Part shown: piece by piece, positions 14,018 through 18,830 of the stretch
How the letters are laid out: every line of letters starts with the position of its first letter
How positions within the stretch are numbered: the first letter of the stretch is position 1
Source of the DNA: Actinomycetes bacterium
GTDB taxonomy: Bacteria > Actinomycetota > Acidimicrobiia > Acidimicrobiales > RAAP-2
DNA: 18,830 nt
Direction of reading: 5' to 3'
Assembly: GCA_021799915.1 (NCBI GenBank)
Contig: JAJYZN010000033.1
Coordinates: 1 to 18,830 of the forward strand
The notes under the pieces: generated by a model
Database searches by the model: none
What the model saw: the letters and a program-made list of their open reading frames with translations, nothing else
Told to the model about the DNA's origin: nothing
Made by a program: the position numbers and the translations under genes

Positions 14018-14695
14018 TCAGTCGGCGTGGACCGATCGGAGCCCGGCCCAGGCCAGATCGGCGAGTCGGCCGGCGAGACGCTGGGCGACGGAGTCGTCCC
14101 CCGGCCGGGCCCCCGAACCGCGGGCGTCTCCTTCAGGGACCGGACCGCCCCGACCGGTGATCCAACATCGGCTGGCCCCTTCGGCCATGCCCACCACGGC
14201 GTGGGCCAGGAATCGACGGTGCCCGTCGTCGAGCCCAGCCGTGATCAGTGGCTCGATCGCCGCAGCGATGGCGTCTTCGACCCGGCCCAGGGCCTCGCCC
14301 AGATCGTCGTCGTAGTTGCGGCCGTAGAGGAGGCGGAAGGCGGCCTCGTGGGTGACCACCATGTCGAAGTAGGCGGCGAAGCCCATCTCGACTTGCTGAC
14401 GGGGACCCGAGGCGTTGGCCACCGCGTCCCCGATGGCCGCCACCAATTCCTTGGCCACCGAGTCCACGAGCTCGAGGTAGAGGGCGCGCTTGGACGAGAA
14501 GTGCTGGTAGACGAGGGGTTTGGTCACCCCGGCGGCCTCGGCGATGTCGTCCATCGTGGTGGACCGGAACCCCCGCTCGGCGAAGAGGTTGAGGGCCACG
14601 GTGAAGAGCTGGCGCCGGCGTTCGTCAGCGGTCAGCCGCCGCGTCGAGCTGGTCGCGGCACTCGGGCGGGCGGTCCCCGCCGTCGATGCGCTCAC
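14018..14695 (-). CDS. TetR-family transcriptional regulator
   Basis: A 225-residue DNA-binding repressor. Residues ~22-70 form the TetR N-terminal domain, starting RRRQLFTVALNLFAERGFRSTTMDDIAEAAGVTKPLVYQHFSSKRALYLEL, here seen as consecutive short motifs, with the helix-turn-helix at about 46-66. The rest is a variable helical ligand-binding and dimerisation domain, without an assignable ligand. The GTG start at 14695 has a GGGGGGAA ribosome site about 8 nt upstream. It is the gene after the glycosyltransferase on the same strand, with a 51-nt gap holding inverted repeats that could be its own operator. Given the acyl-CoA dehydrogenase and lipid genes around, an acyl-CoA-responsive role is possible but not shown by the sequence. 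Confidence 0.9.
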   Translation of the reverse strand: MSASTAGTARPSAATSSTRRLTADERRRQLFTVALNLFAERGFRSTTMDDIAEAAGVTKPLVYQHFSSKRALYLELVDSVAKELVAAIGDAVANASGPRQQVEMGFAAYFDMVVTHEAAFRLLYGRNYDDDLGEALGRVEDAIAAAIEPLITAGLDDGHRRFLAHAVVGMAEGASRCWITGRGGPVPEGDARGSGARPGDDSVAQRLAGRLADLAWAGLRSVHAD

Positions 14696-14725
14696 GGGTG
14701 CATTCCCCCCCGTACGAACGGCGCG

Positions 14726-14760
14726 CTCACGAGGTGAGGCTATCCGTCAGCGCTCGTGAG
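14726..14760. promoter_or_regulatory. Inverted repeat between glycosyltransferase and TetR genes
   Basis: CTCACGAG (14726-14733) and CTCGTGAG (14753-14760) are perfect 8-bp inverted arms with a 19-nt spacer spanning the glycosyltransferase stop. The left arm also takes part in a tighter CTCAC-GAG-GTGAG repeat (14726-14738). It could be a terminator or a TetR autoregulatory operator. Confidence 0.4.
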
Positions 14761-15892
14761 GGGAGTGGGCGGTCGGGATCTCAGGCGGGGGATCGGCCTC
14801 CGGTCCTGCGGGCGCCGGAAGCCCGAGTGACCTGATCACCCCAGCCAGACGGGTGGGGAGGTCGGTGCTGGAGAAATGCCGGCGGGCGATCGCCAGGTTC
14901 CGATCGAAGAGCGTGGGGTCCGGATCCTCCAGCCAGCGGGCAAGTGGAGCTGGGTTGTCGGCCTGGAACCACTCGAACCCCAAGGCCATCAGCTCGGCGG
15001 CGACCGGGTAGGCGCCGACGGCCAGGGGACGGCGGTGCACGACCGACTCGATGGTCGGGTTCCCGAACCCCTCCCAGGTGGAAGGCAGGGCCACGACGTC
15101 CGCGGCGGCGTAGACGTCGGCCATGGACCACGAGCCCACCCCCGACCCCACCGACCCCGACCGGGCCGATCCTCGGAGCGCCGGTCCGGGCAGCCCGTGG
15201 CGCACCGGGCAGGTCGCCCGGGCCAACAGCTCCTCCAGCTCCGGCCCGTAGCCGTCCTCGGCCGGCCCGAGCAGCCAGTAAGTGCCACCGAGGGCGCTGG
15301 TCAGGCGGAGCGCACCGGGGATGTTCTTCCGAGGCAGCGCCCTCGTCGGCTGCACGACGAGCCGTACCTCGTCGGTCAGTCCAAGGGCGCGGCGCAGGGC
15401 GCTGCGACGTCCCCGAGGGAGCTCCATGTCGAAGGTGTTGTAGACCACCACGGCATCGATCCCGTGCTCGAGGAGCTGATGACGGCTGAGGGCGTTGATG
15501 GTGACGTGACGCCAGCACGGATCGTCAGGTGGTGGGGGATGGTGGGCCAGGTGCGCTCGCTGCCAAGGAAGGTCGTGATGGTGGAGGATGGTAGGCCGGC
15601 CCTTGCAGCACTCGGCTACCACGATGCTTGCTTCGGGGTTGAGAGGGAGCGAGCAGAGGTTCTCCACGACCACGAGATCGACCCCGGCCAGCGCGGTCTC
15701 GACCTCGGAGGGAGACGGGACGGAGGCGGCGGCGATGCCCAGACCGGGGAGGAGACGGTCGGCGGTCCCGGTGCCGGCGACGGTCCGCACTTCGTACCCG
15801 AGTGCAACGAGGGCCCGCGCCCACTTGCCGGCCTCGACCGAGACTCCGTCGCCGCCACCGAGACGGAACGAGACGATGGCGGATTTCGGCAC
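14747..15892 (-). CDS. Glycosyltransferase, GT4/GT-B type
   Basis: A probable cytoplasmic retaining glycosyltransferase of GT-B fold, 381 residues from GTG 15892. The N-terminal acceptor domain opens with SFRLGGGDGVSVEAGKW, a glycine-rich loop typical of GT4 enzymes. The C-terminal donor domain has PTRALPRKNI (182-191, with the conserved Arg/Lys pair R184 and K189) and the EX7E motif EGFGNPTIE with Glu274 and Glu282. The reading frame stays open upstream to 16318, but that extra 142-codon stretch is Arg/Pro-rich and non-homologous, so I place the start at the GTG just before PKSAIVSFRLGG. A -10-like TACTGT lies 6 nt before this GTG, suggesting a leaderless message. A Gly/Ser-rich insertion (about 241-255) is unusual. 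The donor and acceptor sugars are unknown. Confidence 0.85.
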   Translation of the reverse strand: MPKSAIVSFRLGGGDGVSVEAGKWARALVALGYEVRTVAGTGTADRLLPGLGIAAASVPSPSEVETALAGVDLVVVENLCSLPLNPEASIVVAECCKGRPTILHHHDLPWQRAHLAHHPPPPDDPCWRHVTINALSRHQLLEHGIDAVVVYNTFDMELPRGRRSALRRALGLTDEVRLVVQPTRALPRKNIPGALRLTSALGGTYWLLGPAEDGYGPELEELLARATCPVRHGLPGPALRGSARSGSVGSGVGSWSMADVYAAADVVALPSTWEGFGNPTIESVVHRRPLAVGAYPVAAELMALGFEWFQADNPAPLARWLEDPDPTLFDRNLAIARRHFSSTDLPTRLAGVIRSLGLPAPAGPEADPPPEIPTAHSPHER

Positions 15893-15960
15893 ACCTGCAC
15901 AGTACGGGGTTGGCTTGGGGCCCCGGTCTGATCCGGTGAGATCGCCGGGGCGGCGGGGGA

Positions 15961-15990
15961 ATAGTCGGCACCGTCCCGCTGGACTATCGT
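15961..15990 (+). promoter_or_regulatory. Promoter with flanking inverted repeat before the second substrate-binding protein
   Basis: ATAGTC (15961-15966) and GACTAT (15982-15987) are 6-bp inverted arms 15 nt apart. The right arm overlaps a -10-like TATCGT (15985-15990), giving a leader of roughly 110 nt to the TTG at 16110. It could be a repressor site; no -35 is obvious. Confidence 0.35.
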
Positions 15991-16109
15991 GTGTCACCGC
16001 GCCGGGCCGTCGTGGTGGTGGATCCCGGTGATGGCGGTGGAGATCGTAGTGGGAAGGCGCTCCGCACCCGAGCTCGGGGCGGGGTGGGAGAAGCCTCAGG
16101 GGGGCCAAG

Positions 16110-17777
16110 TTGGCTGGATTCTTCGGTGCGGGAGGGCCGGGAGGGCCGGATCGGGGTCGGGCCGCGGCGGCTATCCAGAGGCACCGGATCGTGGTGGGCC
16201 TGGCCGGCGTAGCCCTACTGGCGGTCTTGGTGTTCGTCCCCGAGCAGGCTTCGGCTCCGTCCAGCTCGGCTGCCACAACATCGATCCCGACGTCGATCAC
16301 CGTGCCCGCGGGGGTCACCCCCCCGAACCAGGACTACGGGCACGGCGTCGCCGTCAGTGGGGTCGACTGCGGTCCGGGGGTCCGCCAGGTCACCTGGTCG
16401 GCGTACGCGCCACCCTGCCAGCCGGCTTGGAAGGGTAACAACGGTGGGGCCACGTACCGCGGGGTCACGTCCTCCACCATCACCGTGTCCTACCGGGCAG
16501 CCTCCACCACACAGCTGGCCTTGCTGTACTCGTTGGTTCCGCCCACAGTGATCGGGACCAACACAGAGGAAGAGGCCACCATGCGGGCCTACATCAACAC
16601 GTTCAACAAGGAGTTCGAGCTCTACGGGCGCAAGGTGGTCCTGGTGCCGTACCAGGGCAAGGGAGACTTCATCCAAGAAGACGTCGGGCAGGACCAGGCC
16701 CAGGCCCAAGAGGACGCGGTCACGGTAGCCCAGAGCATCAAAGCCTTCGCCGACATGTCGCTGGTGGACTCGAGTGCCGTGTACTCGACCGACTTGGCGT
16801 CCCAGCACGTGGTCACGTCCAGCTTGTACGAGAACTCCCTCACATGGTACAAGGAGTACGCGCCCTGGGAGTACACGCCCGGTCCGGACTGCACCAAGGC
16901 GGCGACGGCCACCGGGGCGATCCTGGGCAAGCAGCTCGGAGGGCTGCCGGCATCCGACGCCGGCACAGCGACACTTCGGAGCAAGACGCGTGTCTACGGG
17001 ATCATCTACCCGCAGAACCCCCAGTCCGCCCAGTGCGCCCAGCTCGACGTCAGCGCCCTGGCTCGCTACGGACAGAAGGTCGTCAAGTCGGTCGGCGTGG
17101 AGTTCAACCTCTCCCAGCTCATCACCCAGTCTCAGACGGCTGTGGCGGACATGAAGGCCGCGGGAGTGACGACGATCATCATGTCGTCGGCCGACCCGAT
17201 CACCCCCCGGTTCATGATGACAGAGGCCAACAAGCTCAACTACCACCCTGAGTGGTGGTTCCAGTCGTACTTCGCCGGCGGTGAGACGGACACCACATCG
17301 CTCACGGCTCTCTTCCCTTCCCCCCAGGTCGATCACATCATCGGTGTGGGAAACCAGGCGCAGCCGCTCGCCCAACAAGAGGCGATCAAGGCGTACAACC
17401 TCGGGAACCCGAATCCCGGAGTGAAGCCCATCCCCTCGTTCTTCTACACCTACCAGACGCTCCTGCAGTTCTTCGACGCCCTCCAGTTGGCCGGTCCCGA
17501 TCTCACGCCGAAGAACTTCGAAGCGGCCATGACGCAGATCCCCACATCGACCTCGGGGGGAATGCTGGGCGGTTGGAGCGGGAAGGACGGGCCATTCGAC
17601 CCGTCGTCCACATACGGCGTGGTGGCCTACAGGGCTTCAGCCGTGAATCCTCTGGACGGGAAGTTGGGGGCCTTCGTGTCCTGTGACGGCGGGAACGTGT
17701 ACTCCTACGATCAGCATGGCGCCGACGTCCCCTCCCACCAGCAGCTCTCGTGCGGATCGAACAGCCGGAAGCGCTGA
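16110..17777 (+). CDS. Liv-type ABC transporter substrate-binding protein, membrane-anchored
   Basis: A 555-residue extracytoplasmic receptor, longer than the usual ~400 residues. It starts at TTG 16110 with an AGGGGGG ribosome site at 16098-16104. A single hydrophobic segment (about 27-44, after the basic QRHR) is an uncleaved anchor or Sec signal; there is no lipobox cysteine, unlike the receptor at 2329. A Ser/Thr/Pro-rich linker follows, then a type I periplasmic-binding fold from about residue 125 (TITVSYRAAS) to 540. Several cysteine pairs (for example C87 in GVDCGPG, C102 in PPCQPAW) suggest disulfides in the extracytoplasmic region. The ligand is unknown. The next gene, 16 nt downstream, is a LivH-type permease, so this begins a second importer operon whose remainder lies beyond the junction. 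Confidence 0.87.
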   Translation: MAGFFGAGGPGGPDRGRAAAAIQRHRIVVGLAGVALLAVLVFVPEQASAPSSSAATTSIPTSITVPAGVTPPNQDYGHGVAVSGVDCGPGVRQVTWSAYAPPCQPAWKGNNGGATYRGVTSSTITVSYRAASTTQLALLYSLVPPTVIGTNTEEEATMRAYINTFNKEFELYGRKVVLVPYQGKGDFIQEDVGQDQAQAQEDAVTVAQSIKAFADMSLVDSSAVYSTDLASQHVVTSSLYENSLTWYKEYAPWEYTPGPDCTKAATATGAILGKQLGGLPASDAGTATLRSKTRVYGIIYPQNPQSAQCAQLDVSALARYGQKVVKSVGVEFNLSQLITQSQTAVADMKAAGVTTIIMSSADPITPRFMMTEANKLNYHPEWWFQSYFAGGETDTTSLTALFPSPQVDHIIGVGNQAQPLAQQEAIKAYNLGNPNPGVKPIPSFFYTYQTLLQFFDALQLAGPDLTPKNFEAAMTQIPTSTSGGMLGGWSGKDGPFDPSSTYGVVAYRASAVNPLDGKLGAFVSCDGGNVYSYDQHGADVPSHQQLSCGSNSRKR

Positions 17778-17793
17778 GGATCGGACCAGGAAC

Positions 17794-18432
17794 ATGCTGA
17801 CCGAACGGCGAATGCTGACATTCGACACCCATACCACCCAGGGACGGGTGACCACGGGAGTGACCTTCATCGCCGGCCTGCTGGTGGCCTGGGCCCTGGC
17901 GGCCCACTTCCTCCCCAACGGCGTTCCGCCCGGTCAGGTGGTCGAGGGCCTGGTGATCGGAGGGCTCAACTCGCTGGTGGCGATGGGGCTCATCATCATC
18001 TACCGGTCCATCCGGGTCATCAACTTCTCCCAGGCCGCCCTCGGGAGCGTGGCGGCGGCGCTCGCAGTCCTCTTGGTGACCGGTCTCCACTGGTCATACT
18101 GGGTGGCCGTCCCCCTCGGCATCGTGGCGGCCGTGGTCATCGGTTACCTGGTCGACCTCATGATCCAGTGGCGGCTCAGCCGAGCTCCCCGGCTCATCGT
18201 GACCGTTGCGACCATCGGCGTGGCCGAGATCCTCGGGTTCATCGCCCTGGAGATGCCCCACCTGTTCCGGGGGAACCTGTCGCCCTTGGCTCGTTCTTGG
18301 ACGCCGTTGGGGCCATTGATCCAGGTTTGCGACTACGATCCGCTACCGGCGTTGCTCAACATCACATTTACGGTTACCTCTTCGTCTTCCTTATTGATGG
18401 TCACAATCGCCCTGTTTGTTCCCTTCGTGTAG
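17794..18432 (+). CDS. LivH-type ABC permease, truncated at a compositional junction
   Basis: The permease subunit of the second importer. From ATG 17794 (CAGGA ribosome site just upstream; an ATG at 17812 is a possible later start) the first ~170 residues look like LivH: VIGGLNSLVAMGLIIIYRSIRVINFSQAALGS carries the family's N-terminal signature, and helices continue through YLVDLMIQWRLSRAPRLIVTVATIGVAEILGF. After about residue 170-180 the homology ends. The frame runs on through unrelated, lower-GC sequence, antisense to the lipoprotein gene, to a stop at 18432, giving 212 residues where 290-340 are expected. The last ~32-40 residues are therefore probably not real LivH sequence. It is either a broken gene or the product of an assembly join. 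The partner LivM, LivG and LivF genes are absent from the window. Confidence 0.75.
   Translation: MLTERRMLTFDTHTTQGRVTTGVTFIAGLLVAWALAAHFLPNGVPPGQVVEGLVIGGLNSLVAMGLIIIYRSIRVINFSQAALGSVAAALAVLLVTGLHWSYWVAVPLGIVAAVVIGYLVDLMIQWRLSRAPRLIVTVATIGVAEILGFIALEMPHLFRGNLSPLARSWTPLGPLIQVCDYDPLPALLNITFTVTSSSSLLMVTIALFVPFV
18290..18335. other. Compositional junction: probable contig chimera or insertion boundary
   Basis: Counting 60-base blocks, 18001-18060 has 43 G/C, 18241-18300 has 39, 18301-18360 has 36 and 18361-18420 has 25. The LivH homology stops in the same place, and the stop codon of the unrelated lipoprotein gene lies at 18333-18335. I saw no transposase, tRNA, direct repeat or inverted repeat at the border. 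Confidence 0.6.
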
Positions 18433-18830
18433 CTCAGTTGGGCAGCATCGTCCATATCCATCGCAGACTCCTGTTTCCACCCCTGGTCTACCATCGACTT
18501 CTTAAAGAAATCGCTGGCCGATTGGACGGAGCCCTTGCCCCTCCAGGATGCCACAGAGGTCTTGTCCTTACCCTGAGTCAGGGAGCCACCTGAGCTGGCA
18601 TCTGCCTTGAACCCTTGCGGAACGGGGAAGCTTTTCAGTTCATCGGGGATCTGAGAGCCAATGCTGACGGTCTCTCCATTCTGGCCCTTGATGGTGACGG
18701 AATCGCCCTTCTGGTTTACCTGAACCCCTGTGGCCTGCTCCACCGCCTTCTCGGTTGCCTTCTCTGCCACCTGACCGCAAGCGGTCGCCGCGAGGAGGAG
18801 AACTGCTAGAAGAGAGAGTGCATAACGCAA
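18333..18830 (-). CDS. Putative lipoprotein of unknown function (N-terminal edge at window end)
   Basis: At least 166 codons on the minus strand, ending in TAG at 18333. The window edge falls on a TTG codon followed by RYALSLLAVLLLAATAC, a signal peptide with a lipobox-like ATAC, Cys18. The true start may be this TTG or lie a few codons beyond the window. The mature part has a charged Glu/Lys/Ala segment (AEKATEKAVEQATG), a short strand-rich stretch (GDSVTIKGQNGETVSIG), then IPDELKSFPVPQGF and a ~90-residue region with ASDFFKKSMVDQGWKQE. That last pattern (strand, helix ending in GW, two strands) recurs in small bacterial lipoproteins of unknown role. Codon use and G+C differ clearly from every other gene here, so it likely comes from another organism or a transferred segment. 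I cannot assign a function. Confidence 0.75.
   Translation of the reverse strand: MRYALSLLAVLLLAATACGQVAEKATEKAVEQATGVQVNQKGDSVTIKGQNGETVSIGSQIPDELKSFPVPQGFKADASSGGSLTQGKDKTSVASWRGKGSVQSASDFFKKSMVDQGWKQESAMDMDDAAQLSYTKGTNRAIVTINKEDEEVTVNVMLSNAGSGS

Noticed and set aside
15893..16318. A 142-codon upstream extension of the glycosyltransferase frame
   Set aside because: It is Pro/Arg/Ser-rich, crosses the promoter of the divergent receptor gene and has no similarity to the fold. The GTG at 15892 sits just before the conserved N-terminus.
18428..18500. A tRNA-like stretch containing TAGCTCAGTTGG
   Set aside because: It resembles a D-arm/A-box, but the D stem does not close, there is no T-arm motif, and the bases are explained as antisense codons of the lipoprotein gene.
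1..18830. CRISPR arrays, transposases, integrases, toxin-antitoxin, restriction or other defence genes
   Set aside because: I looked for repeats with regular spacing and for the usual protein motifs on both strands and found none. The only tandem repeat is the short one in the valS 5' end.

Overview
This window is high-GC DNA (about 70% G+C, mostly GTG/ATG starts, tight operons) that reads as an uncultured actinobacterium. The mix of a wax-ester/diacylglycerol acyltransferase, acyl-CoA dehydrogenase, several branched-chain-amino-acid-type ABC transporters and a short ValRS fits the class Acidimicrobiia. That placement is inferred from gene content, not measured. The last ~0.5 kb differs in composition (roughly 40-57% G+C per 60 bases) and carries an unrelated lipoprotein gene. 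The window therefore probably contains a join, either an assembly chimera or an insertion boundary, inside a LivH-type permease gene near 18300-18335.

Layout. 1-2256: a WS/DGAT acyltransferase gene (minus strand, cut by the window edge) diverges from a membrane-anchored alpha/beta-hydrolase (plus strand). 2329-7278: a complete ABC importer operon on the plus strand: lipoprotein substrate-binding protein, a fused LivH-LivM permease, then LivG and LivF ATPases with overlapping ends. It meets valS (minus strand) tail to tail over a hairpin that could terminate both. 7306-11486: valS and cysS diverge with only 20 bp between their start codons and appear to share one symmetric promoter element. 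11564-11809: a cold-shock protein. 11810-12127: a 318-bp gap with several hairpins, a 12-bp palindrome and a promoter/operator. 12128-13342: acyl-CoA dehydrogenase. 13415-13972: a low-molecular-weight phosphatase-like protein. 14018-15892 (minus strand): a GT4-type glycosyltransferase followed by a TetR regulator. 16110-18432: a second substrate-binding protein and the start of its LivH permease, which breaks off at the compositional junction. 18333-18830: a lipoprotein on the minus strand, cut by the right edge.

How the genes fit together. The acyltransferase, hydrolase and acyl-CoA dehydrogenase suggest neutral-lipid storage and fatty-acid turnover. The two transporter clusters suggest uptake of amino acids or other small carboxylated compounds. 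valS, cysS and the cold-shock gene are housekeeping. I found no CRISPR array, tRNA, rRNA, transposase, toxin-antitoxin pair or defence system. I do not see a convincing undescribed multi-gene system. The most interesting points are the shared valS/cysS promoter with its G-rich repeat inside the annotated valS 5' end, the structured and operator-bearing gap before the acyl-CoA dehydrogenase, and the abrupt junction near the right end.
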